Shown: positions 1 through 10,460 of the stretch, in pieces
Position numbering within the stretch: the stretch's first letter is position 1
Layout of the letters: the number at the start of each line of letters is the position of its first letter
From: Monoraphidium neglectum
Lineage: Eukaryota > Chlorophyta > Chlorophyceae > Sphaeropleales > Selenastraceae
Assembly: GCF_000611645.1 (NCBI RefSeq)
Contig: NW_014013273.1
Coordinates: forward strand, 6,046-30,727
Length of the DNA: 24,682 nucleotides
Reading direction: 5' to 3'
Notes under the pieces: model-generated
Database searches by the model: none
What the model saw: the letters and a program-made list of their open reading frames with translations, nothing else
What the model was told of the DNA's origin: nothing
Translations under genes and position numbers: made by a program

Positions 1-52
1 CTCATGCACGACGTGATCACCCCCAAAAGGCACCCCGCCTGTGTCGCGCAAG

Positions 53-1192
53 CCGTGGATGGAGCGGGTCGAGTGGGTCCGCGGCAACGCCCTGGAGCCC
101 CGCACGTACCAGCACCTGCTGCCGGGCGCGGTGGGCGCCATCTCCTGCGTCGGCGGCTTTGGCAACACGCAGCAGATGATCCAGGTGAGAACGGCCTGGG
201 CGAAGAGGACACGGCCCCCAGCGTTGACGGCTGGAACCAGCCCAGGTCTGCGGCGGGTTTCGGACGCGCCGCGCGTGGAGGGTGGCCTGACGGTGGCGGG
301 TACGGAGGCGCTGCCAGAGGCAGGCGCCCTGGAGGCTGCAGAAAAGGGGGATTGGGCAGCCGCTTCCGCCGGCCGCGCTTGACAAGAGGTTGGGAGTAGG
401 GGTGGGGAATCCAAACCATTGCAGCGGCGCACAACCCGCTCTGCTCCGTCTGCTGTGTAACGTCTGACGCCGCGGCTGCGCCACGTTCTTTCGCCGCAAC
501 CCCCTCGCGACAGGTCAACGGCACCGCCAACGCGGCCGCGATCGCGACCGCCAAGGCGGCGGGCGTGCCGCGCTTCGCCTACGTCAGCGCTCACGTGCCG
601 GCCATACCCGGGTTTGAGTATGTGATGGAGGGCTATGTGAAGGGCAAGCGGCAGGCGGAGGAGGAGCTGTTCAGGGAGTACCCAGAAGGTGGGCGCGGGG
701 CAGACAGGGGCGTCCCAGTCGCTGCGCCGCGGCGACCGCGCGTGCGCGCCGCCAAGACGCGGCCATGCCGCCGCAGGCCGGGCCTGCTCATGCTTGTTGC
801 AAGCGGACCTGCGGGAGCGAATGGTGCCTTGGACGCTGTCCCGTGGCCGATTGGCGGCCTGCCACGCACTCGTTCGACGGCGGCCCCTCTCGACGCCCCA
901 CCTTTGTGAACCAGGCGGCGTCGCGCTGCGGCCGTGGGTGATCTACGGGGAGCGCGCCATCTCAAGCAGCGTGCGGCTGCCCCTCCACCTGCTGTTTGGC
1001 CCGGTCGACCAGCTGCTGCGGCGCCTGCCCAACGCGCGGCAGCTGGCCGGCACGCCGCTCGCGGGGCCGCTGTTCCTGCCGCCGGTGCCGGTGCAGGCGG
1101 TCGCGCGCGCAGCGGTGGCGGCGGCGACGGACCCGCTGGTGCCCCCTGGCGTCATGGACGTGTGGGAGATTGCCAAATACGGCGATAACTGA
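53..1192 (+). CDS. NAD(P)-binding Rossmann-fold (atypical SDR/NmrA-like) protein, 3' part
   Basis: Three exons are visible: about 53-184, 514-688 and 915-1192 (stop TGA). The 5' end lies outside the window. Introns 185-513 and 689-914 are GT-AG and keep frame (phases 0 and 1). The first exon carries the hydrophobic strand AVISC-like 'GAISCVGGFG'. The second has 'VNGTANAAAIATAKAAGV' and 'RFAYVSAH', followed by 'GYVKGKRQAEEEL', in which Tyr and Lys sit as in the YxxxK region of extended SDR enzymes. The third gives 'LRPWVIYGER' and ends 'MDVWEIAKYGDN'. This order matches plant chloroplast/plastoglobule proteins of the At1g32220 type, recalled from memory. The nucleotide-binding GxxGxxG motif must lie upstream. 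Substrate is unknown; a plastid location is inferred only from the family. The exact first acceptor (AG at 51-52) is the least certain boundary. Confidence 0.82.
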
Positions 1193-2013
1193 CAATTGCA
1201 TGTACGGTACTGATTTCTTGCCTGTTGGAATGTTTTTGCTCTTCTTTTGCGGTGTACTTTCGTGCGCTCTTCACCGGTTGTGGTTTGGATGTGGGGCGAT
1301 TGCTTGGCCGCCCCACGTTGGGGTTTGGGTTGCATGTCTCTTCGATGTGCAGTTGTCATGTTTTGAAAGCTGGCGGGGGGAGAAGAGGCAGTTGGGCTGC
1401 CGCATGCAGCGGTCATCCGCATCTGTCGGGCACCAGGTATGCTGCACATGCCGGTGGTCCCCCGCACCCTGGCGCAGTGCCGGGGCCCGGCTGACGACGC
1501 AGACCCTCGGGGCTTTGTTGCTGCTGCCACAATCCTGTGTTGAGTTGCTTACACAATCGCATGGGTGTGCCGTTGAATATATATCCTGCCTGCGTTTGTT
1601 ACATTCGCGATGATGCAATGAAAATTGATTGCTGTGAGCCTGGAAACACGTCTGGGCACCTGCGTTGGGGTCACAAGGGCCCGCAAAAGGCGGTCAAATC
1701 AATCAGCCGTGGTGGCAATGGTCGCGGTGCGCATGCGCCCTGTGGAATTTCGCCTCACATGCATTCACAACAGTGCGGCGCATGCCAGGAATAACACATT
1801 GTGCCTAGCGAACAGTGCAGCAGGCCCAATGATGCAACGAGGTGAACCAATCAATCGGTTGTGCAAGGGCCGGGGAGGGGTGGGTGCTCAAAGGTACGGG
1901 TTCGAGCTCCCTGTTGAGGGTTGAAATCCCAGGTTGCAGCTGCGCTTACGCATGCCGGCATTTGCACCCCGGCCTCACTCCACCCTAGACTTCCCCAGCC
2001 CTTCTGCGCCAAC
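1193..2013. other. Convergent intergenic region / 3' UTRs
   Basis: This stretch lies between the stop of the SDR-like gene (+) and the stop of the M11 peptidase gene (-). Open frames here are short and show no family motif. A TGTAA on the minus strand at about 1601-1597 could be a poly(A) signal of the M11 gene, as TGTAA is the usual signal in Chlamydomonas-type algae, but it would imply a 3' UTR of over 400 nt. No other structure was seen. Confidence 0.5.
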
Positions 2014-4360
2014 TCAGCCGAAGTAGCTGCCATAGGTGCTGTAGCCGTCGCCACCAGGGTACCCTGCCCCCGGAGCGCCCCCCAATCCGCCACCCCCCGG
2101 GTACCCTCCACCCGTGCCGCCCCCAAACCCCGCCCCAGGCGCGCTGCCAGCAGGGTACCCTCCGCTCTGATCGCCGCCTGAGGCGCCTCCAGGGGCCTGG
2201 CCGCCCAGACCGCCGCCGCCACTGCTGCCGCCACCGCCACTGCTGCCGCTGCAGTCGCTGTCTGCAGCATCGATCTGTCCATCGCAGTCGTCGTCCAGGC
2301 CGTCGTTGCAGTTGGTCTCGGTCTCTGCGCTGACGCGGCACACCCTGACCTCCGCCTGGCCCCCCTCGATCTTGGGCACGCGCACGACGACGCCGCTGCC
2401 CAGCCGCGTCTCCCGCCACTGCTGGCCCGCGGCGACGCCGGCCTCCCAGCTGGTGTAGGGCTGGGGGTCGTCTGCGGGGACGCTGTAGACGATGATGGCG
2501 TCGCCAAAGGCGCCCGTGTGGGACAGCTCAAAGTCCCAGCCGACGCGCTGCCTGCAAGGCCAGGGCAATGGGGGCGCGGCGATGCAGCTCATTCTCGCGT
2601 TGAGAGGGTCCACGGCTCTCCATCAGCAGGAGGCATGTGTGCTTGTCGAGGGGCAGGACAGGCGTGCGCTTTTGGGCGACGCCGTGTACAGACACTTCCA
2701 GCTGGCACCCGGCCGGCCCTCTACATTGTCAGCAGCCCCGCCGCTACTCCTCAGGGCACCCCACTGTCACAGCTAGCCGGCCGTGCCTGGCCGGGCCCCC
2801 GCCTCACAGCTAGCCACGCCTCGCCTGTACTGCAGGAAGATCTTGCTCTTTGCCCCCTGGGTGCTCCAGTCCGGCCAGATGCGGATGAAGTTGCGCGGCT
2901 GCACCGCGGCGGCCGGCAGCATGTGGGTCTCCCACGTCCCCGCCGGCCAGTTGTCAGAGTGCAGGCTCTTGACGGGGCCCGCCCAGCCCAGCTGGGGAAG
3001 GGGCCACAGCAGGATGGATGCATAGCCGTCATCAGCTTGGTACTGCCGTACTGCTCTCGATTGACAAAGGCACAGTGCCTCTGCCGCCCTCCGTGGCCGC
3101 CCAGCGGCCCCGCTCTCGCCCCGGCTGCAATGCATGGGGCGACCTCCCGGCCGGCTGTGTGCTGCAAATGCCCAGCCTGCAAGTGCAATGTTGATTCCAG
3201 GCTACACTTTTTGTAAGCCAGGTGCCACGGCCCTCATCAGGCTGCTCACCTGGAAGCTGTGCGGTGCGTTGTGGCAGCGGATGTCGCAGCAGTAGCCCAT
3301 CGCGCCGCTCATGTCCTCGTAGCCCTTGTTGCCCCACTTGCCAGCGTGGTTGCAGTACAGGTTGTGACTAATCTCGTGGAAGTAGGTGTCAGGCTTCTGC
3401 GCTTGGCCGGAGGGGTTGTGCAGGTGAATCGTCAATCGTGAGGGAGGCAGCATGGCGGGATGAACTAGCAAAGCATTCCCAGACTAGTGCAAGTGCCAAG
3501 CAAGTGCCCAGGGTGAAACAGTGTTCGTTGGCTGGTGCATGGCGCGACAGGGTTGTTGTAGGGCAGGGGTCCAGTGTGACAGGCCGGCAGTTGTGTGCTC
3601 GTGAACAGGCCAAAGCGTTGTTTGACATCGCCGTTGGAGGCATCGCCCTGGCGATGCTGCTCTCCACCACTTTGCCAGCCTCACACTCGGCCAGCGAGCC
3701 CTCTTTTTCGGTCATGGACACAACACAAACTTCCAGAGCCCTGCTGGCCCGCATGCAACTGCGGGGTCAGCAGCCCTGCCGCTGGCGCATGCACCTCGCT
3801 GCCGCGCACCCCCCACTCACATCCCAGAGGTCCCCGTTGATCCACACGCGGCAGTCGTCGTGGCAGCCGACGTAGCCCATGCCCCCCCACGCGCACGTCT
3901 GGCCTTTCATGACGATGAAGATCTTGTGGGGGTAGTCATCTAGGTTGAGGTCGGGCACGTTGCTGCGGATCCAGTCGATCGCCACGTCAGACCACTCTGT
4001 GACAGGAAATCGGGGCCGGGTTGATGGTGGCAGCATGGGCAGCAGGGGGCACAATACATACCGGGAAGTGTTAGAGCGGATAGCCGCGGGCCAAGGGGGA
4101 GGGGTGCGGCCAGGACAGGGCAGGGCAGCTTGCACGACCACAGCATCTAGCTGGGAGGTGCTCAGTCACCCTGTCCTCTTGTGCCTTCCATAATGTCGCA
4201 GCATCACTAACCGTTGAAGGGGCACTGGCTGGAGTCGTAGCTTGCTCCCTGTGGTGTAGTGCCGCTGCAGGGAACGGGGACTGGCACGCGCAGCATGTGG
4301 CCGCCGACGGACTTGCTGACCTGCAGGGAGTGTGCATGAGTGTGTGCATGGATGCATGCA

Positions 4361-4438
<78 letters not shown>

Positions 4439-6119
4439 CGCGCGTGCGTGCGTGCGTGCGTCCGTACACGCGCGTGTTTGCAGAGGGGGGGTTGAGCGAA
4501 ACGGGGTTCTTGCGCAGGGTGGGTGCATAATGAGGGCCTACAAAGGAGGGCTGCAAGGTTTCTTGAGGTTTCCTGTAACTGGCCAATACTGCCCTGAAAT
4601 CCTGCTGCATAGCTGGGAGCATTCCATGGCGACAGAAATTGACGTGCCTGCCTGGTGCACCAGCTTTCCCCCGCCCCCTGCACTGCTCTGGCATGCGCCA
4701 GGCTCTGACCTGCGCCATGTCAAAGGAGCAGCCCTTGAACATGCCCTCAACCGTGCGCTCTTGGCTCTTGGGCAGGCCGTCCCACATGGCACCCTCCATT
4801 GCCTGTGGCGGGCAGCGGCGCAGCGAGCGATGTGACTGCCGCCACGGTAGTCATATGTGGCACCTGACTGCACTGCGAGTGCTGTGCTCCTGACAGTTTG
4901 TTCGGAGAACATTGCAACATGCGCAAAACAAACTTCATGCGTGCACTGTCAGCTATCTTGCCGTGCGCTCACATCCCAGTCTGGTGAGGCTATGCCGTTG
5001 TTGCAGATGTCCAGCTGCACCAGAAGCGCCTTGACAAACATGTTGCCGCGCGGCTGTCCCTTGGCATAAACATCCTGAGGTGCGGCTGCAGCCAAATCAT
5101 GCGCAGGAGGTGGCAGCGCGTACATTCAGCCGCTTGGTTGACCGGCTGGTGGGTTTGAGGCCCTGTGCGTGGCTGCAAGCGGCAGCAGTTGATGCGAGCA
5201 CGAGCCACAGCAGTTTTGGCTCATCACACAAATGTAATGGCAAGTCATGTATCAGGGTTTCCCAGCCACAATACTTGGCCGCACCCTCGTGGGTCATCAT
5301 TGACTGGACGCATATCGCGCCAGACTGCTGCTGAGCCATATCCGGAGTGCAGTCGGCCATCGACCGTGATGCCACGTACACGTACGAGCCAGAACGCGGC
5401 ATTGAATCCTGTGGCCAACGTGCATAGATGTGTGCGTGCGCGTGTGTGCGTGTACGTGTGCGTGTGCGCGCGTGTGCGCGCGTGTGCGCGCGGGCGCACG
5501 TGGGCGTGCATGGGCGCATGGCGGTGTTTCACACGTGCGCTAGCTCACAATGCGCTGGCATGTATCCTTGCAGCGAGATGTTGCGCATAGCACAGCGCCT
5601 GCAGCTGCCCCGCCGCAGGCGGCAACTCGTCATGCTGCGAATCCCACCTCATCCACGCTGTTGGGGAAGACGAGCCGCCGCAGCTCGCCGCCCTTGAGCT
5701 GCAGGTGGATTTGGTGCTCGTGGCGCACGGCTGTGATGTTGCCGGTGAGCTCATCCCTATCCAGGCCGTGCACCGCCACCACCTGCACCTTGCCTGTGTC
5801 GCAGGCGCGGGAGGCGTGCGGCGGGGGCTGTCGGCCGTTTCATCCAGGTGTACCAGGCAGCTGCGCATTTTGGGCACGAGGCAGCTGCCCAGCCAGTGTG
5901 ACGGGTCTGTGAGGGGTGGCTGTGCCACTCACCAACGAGTTTTTCTTGCGCAGCTGCTGCGACAAGGAAGAGCGCCAGCACCGCCACGCTCAGCGGGAAC
6001 CCAGCTCGCCGTATGGCCCCAGCAGAGCGCGGCCTGTGGTGCCGTGGTTGGACAGAACCGCGCTCACGGCCCGCATGTGGGTTTGGGATCCAGCACGAGA
6101 GAAACAAAACTACCATCAT
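2014..6119 (-). CDS. Gametolysin-like peptidase M11 with C-terminal MopE-like metal-binding motif
   Basis: Probable secreted zinc metallopeptidase of the gametolysin (M11) family, whose known members degrade algal cell-wall glycoproteins. Exons, in transcript order: about 6119-5933, 5793-5648, 5408 to an uncertain end, 5074-4973, 4802-4710, 4320-4212, 3996-3821, 3396-3250, 2991-2825 (or 2818) and 2551-2014 (or 2547). Apart from exon 3 all junctions keep frame, giving about 554 residues plus exon 3. Exon 1 has a hydrophobic signal-peptide core 'VAVLALFLVAAAA' before QE. Exon 8 carries 'HEISHNLYCNH', fitting the metzincin HExxHxxxxxH zinc ligands, and 'DMSGAMGYC', a plausible Met-turn. The Gly normally at position 8 of the zinc motif is Tyr. 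After the catalytic part, 'YRQRVGWDFEL' or 'YRRGRVGWDFEL' opens a beta-rich domain. The last exon then has a Cys/Asp motif 'CNDGLDDDCDGQIDAADSDC' and a tail of about 75 residues rich in Gly, Ser, Pro and Tyr. The start is uncertain (in-frame ATGs at 6167, 6128, 6119 and 6116). Confidence 0.8.
2017..2330 (-). other. MopE-like metal-binding motif and Gly-rich tail of the M11 protein
   Basis: At about 2330-2250 the M11 protein encodes Asn-Cys-Asn-Asp-Gly-x-Asp-Asp-Asp-Cys-Asp-Gly followed by Asp residues and a final Cys. This pattern (CxDGxDxDCDGxxDxxDxDC) is the putative metal-binding motif named after MopE, common in bacterial surface proteins. From about 2250 to 2017 the chain is low complexity: runs of Gly with Ser, then GGxP/GYPGG units ending in 'TYGSYFG'. 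The tail resembles wall or matrix-associating Gly-rich sequences; that role is inference. Confidence 0.65.
4364..4461. repeat. Compound microsatellite (AG)n(TG)n(CG)n(CGTG)n
   Basis: Consecutive blocks of AG (from about 4364), TG (from about 4394), CG (about 4430-4444) and CGTG units. It lies inside the M11 intron 4709-4321. In transcript sense it reads CG, then CA, then a CT tract, and ends some 40 nt before the 3' splice site at 4321. Confidence 0.95.
5426..5515. repeat. TG/CG-rich microsatellite
   Basis: Imperfect TGTGTG/CGTGCG/CGCGTG units inside M11 intron 5647-5409. In transcript (minus) sense it is CA-rich and runs to within about 20 nt of the acceptor 'GGCCACAG' preceding exon 3. Confidence 0.9.
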
Positions 6120-6167
6120 CTTGCACATACAGCCTACGCAACGGTCGCTGGTCGCGTGCACACACAC

Positions 6168-7013
6168 CTAAGCTGCGACCGGAAGCCCGCCATCCCTAAC
6201 ACGCCAGCAGCACACGTTGATCTTGATGGTATAAATTGCTTGAATTGCTACGTGATTATCATGATAAAGCGTCTTGCTTGATTCAAACTGGTCAATGATG
6301 CGTGATCTGCCTGCTCAGTAGCAATCTATTGATGAGCTAACGTACACAAGACGCAACACAACAGACCAAAGCTGGTGGTGAAACTACCGGTACTGTGAGA
6401 GAATCAGGTGCATGCAGATTCCAATTGCCTCAACCCAAGTCCAAAAGTCGCACATGCGTAGTGCCGCCTACAGCCCTGAGCGTAGCTGCATGCATCAGGG
6501 CCAACGGGTGCAGAGGGTGGGGAGGTGAATTGCTGCCAACACAATGCAGAGGTGTCATGGTGCTGAGTTTTCCACTGCCTGGCCTAACAAAGCCTAAAAG
6601 TGCGGCACGGGACAAACGGACTGCCAGCGGCCAACGAAGTTCATCAAAAAGTTTGGATGGTCCGCCGCTCAGGGCACCGCTTGCGATAGGCAACCCCATT
6701 GAAGAGCACTGTGGCCAGCTTATGATACACGATGCACATGCAGGCAGGCGAGCAGGCCGGCGAAGAACAGATGGGTTCTTCAGAGGGGGCAAGGGAGGGG
6801 GCGGGCGGCCAGCACTTTACGTTTACATAACGTTCAAATTGCTCCCACGGTGAAATTTCAATGATCCTGCTCACAGCCCAGACTTCCGCGACACCTACTG
6901 AAGATCGGTACCGTGCCGGTGCAGAATTGCACGCCTGAGGGCCCCTCAACACCGCAGCGACATAACAAGCAACCTTTTAAAGGCACAATAGAGAGCCATC
7001 CTCACCGCTTTCG
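6168..7013. promoter_or_regulatory. Divergent intergenic promoter region
   Basis: The M11 gene points left and the small orphan gene points right, so this roughly 850-nt stretch should hold both promoters. It is visibly poorer in GC than the coding parts. A TATAAAT element lies at 6230-6236 (+), with its reverse complement ATTTATA upstream of the M11 start. A TTTTAAA element lies at about 6975-6981, some 35 nt before the ATG at 7014. No coding region of its own was recognised. Element assignment is by eye only. Confidence 0.45.
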
Positions 7014-7603
7014 ATGCAGTCCCGCACCGGAAATCCCTCCGCAACCCTCCGCAACCCTCAAGAGGCGACCACGATGAGCTCAGTGGAGGACGAGACCCCC
7101 CAGAAGCTCAAGCCCCAGAGCAGCAGGTGCCTGAGCTGTGCCGCATGCCAGCCCGCTGATCGGGCGTCTTGTCCCGCTCAGCGCCAGCAGCCATCCTAGG
7201 ACCGGGCACGCCCTCCGCCTGGGCCAAGTAGACTGGTTTGACGTACATGTATGCACAGTGTGCAGGTTCCATGCGAGGGCATCCCTCATCGATCGCCCCC
7301 ACTCGGCGCAGCGCCCTTGTACACACCTCGCCCCGCGGGCGCGCGGCCACTCCCAACCCTTACATGACGCCGCCCCACCCCCGCGCGTGCCCCAGGGGCA
7401 GGCGCATCCCGTCCTTCAACGACTTCTGCGCGACCACCATGGACGACGCCGAGACCCTGCTGTCCCTGACCAGCCAGGGCAGCTCCTCCTCCACCGCCTC
7501 CACGCCGCGCACCCCGGCCGGCGAGCGCGGCTTCGCGGCCACCTTTGCGCGCTCCCTCGAGGCAAGGGGATCCGACTCTTACAACTTCGACATATCCTGC
7601 TGA
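7014..7603 (+). CDS. Small Ser/Thr-rich protein of unknown function
   Basis: Two exons: 7014-7126 (or starting at the in-frame ATG 7074, 'MSSVEDETPQK') and 7396-7603. The intron 7127-7395 is GT-AG with matching phase 2. The product is 86 residues from ATG 7074, or 106 from ATG 7014. It reads '...KLKPQSSRGRRIPSF', 'NDFCATTMDDAETLLSLTSQ', a Ser/Thr linker 'GSSSSTASTPRTPAGERG', then 'FAATFARSLEARGSDSYNFD' and ends ISC. No signal peptide, membrane span or known domain is visible. The codon pattern and clean splice phase favour a real gene. A second, GC-AG intron (7562-7876) would replace the last residues after SLE by AHMRFD with stop at 7895-7897. I do not recognise the family. Confidence 0.55.
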
Positions 7604-9443
7604 GAAGGCAGGCGCGCGCCTGACTGGATGCCCGCCTCGCTCGGCTTGCTTGCGCCTCGGCGTGTGGGAACTCGCGCTCCGGTCTGGGGGCGCCCCAACA
7701 GACTGTGTGGCGCGCGCTCTCGCACTTTGGTCCTCGCAAGTGAGGCTGTTGGTGCTCGACTGCAGTACCAAACGGTGATGCTAGTCTTGCCCATGCTTTC
7801 ACCTGTTGACTTTGCAACACGAAGGCGGAACACTAATGTCTCCATCCCCCTTTCACTCCCCGCGCCCCTGCCCCAGGCACACATGAGGTTCGACTGAAAC
7901 GCGGGACGTCGGCCAGCGCCAGACCCCTCCACCAAAGACGGGCGACACAGGTGTCATCTACCCTGATCCTACCCCTGCTGCGAATTTCCCACCTACAGAA
8001 TCAATTGTCGCGCCATCAGCCCAGCCGTTTTCTTTGCTGCCGGGCGGTGCCTGAAGCGCACTGCCTTTGGTCCATCAAGCGAGGCCAGCGGCGGTGCCCG
8101 TTGTTTTCCCCCACACACAGCAAGACAGAACCCCAGGGATTCCTCGGCCCCTACCCGCATGCCTTCTGCGCCATGGCGTCCCTGGTCGCGGCTTGATTCT
8201 GCTTCGGCCGCCCTTCTGGCCTCTTCTCGCCCAGCTCCAGCTTGTTGCGGTCGCCCGCAAGCGACGTGTCCCATTGCTGCACCCCATCTTTGCCCCAGCT
8301 TGAGCAGACAAAAAACTTGCACGCGCCATTGCCGCGCACTTTCGTCGTCAAGCAGGCAAAAGTTGTCGACATCATACTCCCTCCTGCCCTGAATGCGTCT
8401 GCTGCAACAGGTGTTCTCCCTGCGAGGGCCCAACTGCTTTGCGCGGGCCCTAATGCTTTGATGACATGCAGAGTAATCACTACTCATCTCATCAAACTGT
8501 CATTGCTGGGGCCCCTGGGATGTCAAGCGATGCATTGACAACTGTGTGCAGCAGGTTACGCAGTAATACAGCAGGGCAAGGCATGGCACCGGCACTGCGA
8601 TTTCGATACACAAAAGGGGTGCAGGGGGCCGCGCTATGGGCCATCAAGGCCGGGGCCAAAACACGCCGAGCGCGCCGTCAACGGACTACTTACAGCGCCT
8701 ATTCAGGGCGGCCTCGTCGTGCCGCTGCTGCCCGGGTGATAAAGACGCGAAGGATAAAGGGGGCGCGCGGGCGCCCGCGCGGCTGGCCGCGGGCGCGAAC
8801 GGGACGGGCCAGTGGCCGGGAAGGGCCGGGTGATGAGTTTTGGACGTGCGCGTTGCGGCGCTGTCGTCGTCATTTCGCAGCGTGGGGTGGAGGGTGCCCG
8901 GAGGGTGGAGGGTGCCCTAAATCAAGCCGGTGCGGCGAGCGTGCTGCTACAAAAACACTTTCCCAGTGTCCATACGTTGAGCCAGGAGGCCGAGGGCAAA
9001 CAGTGTCGTGTCACCAAGCCCAGGCCCGGCCGCGGCAACATCTCTGGAAGGCATCATCTCAAAAGGGAGCGTCCTGTAGATTCAGGTTGTTTGAAAACGC
9101 GTCAGGCACCAACCATCGGTCCCTGGTGCTCCCAGGGGGCGCGCACGGAGAAGGCAGCGCCCTTGTCTCACAGACCCTGGGGCTTGCATGCCCCAGGGGG
9201 CCGGCAGCTGTCGCGAGACCGCAGGCGCCCTTGCAGCCACGGCGGCGGCGCAGGGCCAATGTGCGGCTGCCGCACAGGCAAAGCAGCCGCTGTCGGGAGT
9301 TTCGTGCCCTCAGAAACCTGATTGCGAGCTCTGCGTTCAAGCGGCGTGTTGGATGGGCTTGCTGTGCGCATGGTCAGGGCCCCTGCGCCGCGCTCGTTTT
9401 AAGCTATGACTGCGCGGCGCGGCGCCAAAGCCGCGGCTGCATC
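7604..9443. other. Long region without a supported gene
   Basis: It holds the 3' flanks of the orphan gene (+) and of the DUF4864-like gene (-). Long open frames occur on the + strand (8466-9683), but they are Arg-rich, have no domain pattern, and the last one runs antisense into the DUF4864 exon and its CA repeat; I read them as GC-driven. Seen: a short tandem duplication 'GGTGGAGGGTGCCC' at about 8885-8917 and a GC-rich hairpin at 9175-9198. A minus-strand TGTAA at about 8693-8689 is a distant poly(A) candidate. Confidence 0.5.
9175..9198. other. GC-rich hairpin, 9-bp stem, 6-nt loop
   Basis: CCCTGGGGC at 9175-9183 is followed by the loop TTGCAT and the exact complement GCCCCAGGG at 9190-9198. 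It lies downstream of the DUF4864-like gene (minus strand), about 250 nt past its stop codon. It may fold in the 3' UTR; no function is claimed. Confidence 0.6.
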
Positions 9444-10403
9444 TCAAAACTCGGGCCAGGCCTCGGGAAAGCCGCAGTTGTCCGCGTCGCCGCTGTCGCC
9501 TGTGCGTGCGCAGCCGGCGCCGCCGAGCGGGCGCACGCTCTCGAGCATCCAGCAGTCCTCAAAGGGCCCGTCGACCTGCAGCGCCAGGCTGAAGCAGAAC
9601 TCGACGCTCTCTGTTGCGTGTGTGTGTGTGCGTGTGTGTGCGTGCGTTTGTGTGTGTGTGTGTGTACGTGTGTGTGCGCGTAAGATAATCAAAACGATGA
9701 CAATGCTGTTGTGTGTGTGTGTGTGTGCGCACACAGGAAGCAGAGGGTGGCGCAAGGGTCGGCGGCGCCTGGACGCCGCGCTTCATGGCAGGAGATATAC
9801 GGCTGGGTACGGCGACGCAACCCTTGTGGCTGCCGGCGGCGCCGGCGGCAGCGGCAGCAGCAGCTGCGGGGGCGGCGGCAGCAGCTGCAGCAGCAGCGAC
9901 GGCGGCGGCAGCAGGAGCTTCAGAAACGTGGCCCGAGAGCCGCGTTGCGTGATGCGCCCCAAACCCCGCCCCATCCCACTGCTTGACAGACCCCGCTCAC
10001 ACTTCCAAAACGCCAGGCATCCCAACAACGCGGCCCCTCACCTCCCGACGCGGTGTCCAGACGAACAACCTCGGAGTAGCGGTCGGCGCAGCGCTGCCGC
10101 CGCATCACGGTGCTCGCCCCGACGTGCAGCAGCAGCGGCTGCATCTCCACCCCCGCAAGCGCGTCCCCAAACCGCTCCGCGCTGCCGCCGAGCGCGGCGC
10201 GCGCGGGGATGGACGCGAAGCGCCACGCGGCGGCGGTGTCGAACGCGCCGAGCGAGGCGAGCACCGATTGCACGATCGCCTCTGGGGGGTGGTCGGGGGC
10301 GGGGCCGGCCGGGTGCTCCTGCTGCAAAGGCTCGCCGGTCGCGCCGGCCAGGAGCCACCCGCCGGCCGGGGCCGCCGGCTGCTGCGGGTTGGGCTGGCCA
10401 AAC

Positions 10404-10460
<57 letters not shown>

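Noticed and set aside
3590..3890. A + strand frame through the M11 locus
   Set aside because: It is antisense to the exon 'EWSDVAIDWIRSN' and has no family features.
5794..5928. Minus-strand frame starting 'DPSHWLGSCLVPKM' as part of M11 exon 2
   Set aside because: It is in a different frame from the conserved 'KVQVVAVHGLDRDEL' stretch. Joining exon 1 to the acceptor at 5794 keeps phase and gives 'EKLVGKVQVV'.
8466..9683. A 405-codon open frame on the + strand
   Set aside because: It is Arg/Ala-rich, shows no domain pattern, and its end runs antisense through the last DUF4864 exon and its CA repeat. Long chance frames are common in GC-rich DNA.
9780..9960. An additional Ala/Leu/Pro-rich exon in the DUF4864-like gene
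   Set aside because: The direct join of 10042 to 9610 keeps phase and gives a continuous strand 'RYSEVVRLDTASGESVEFCF'; the triplet-rich stretch is best read as intron.
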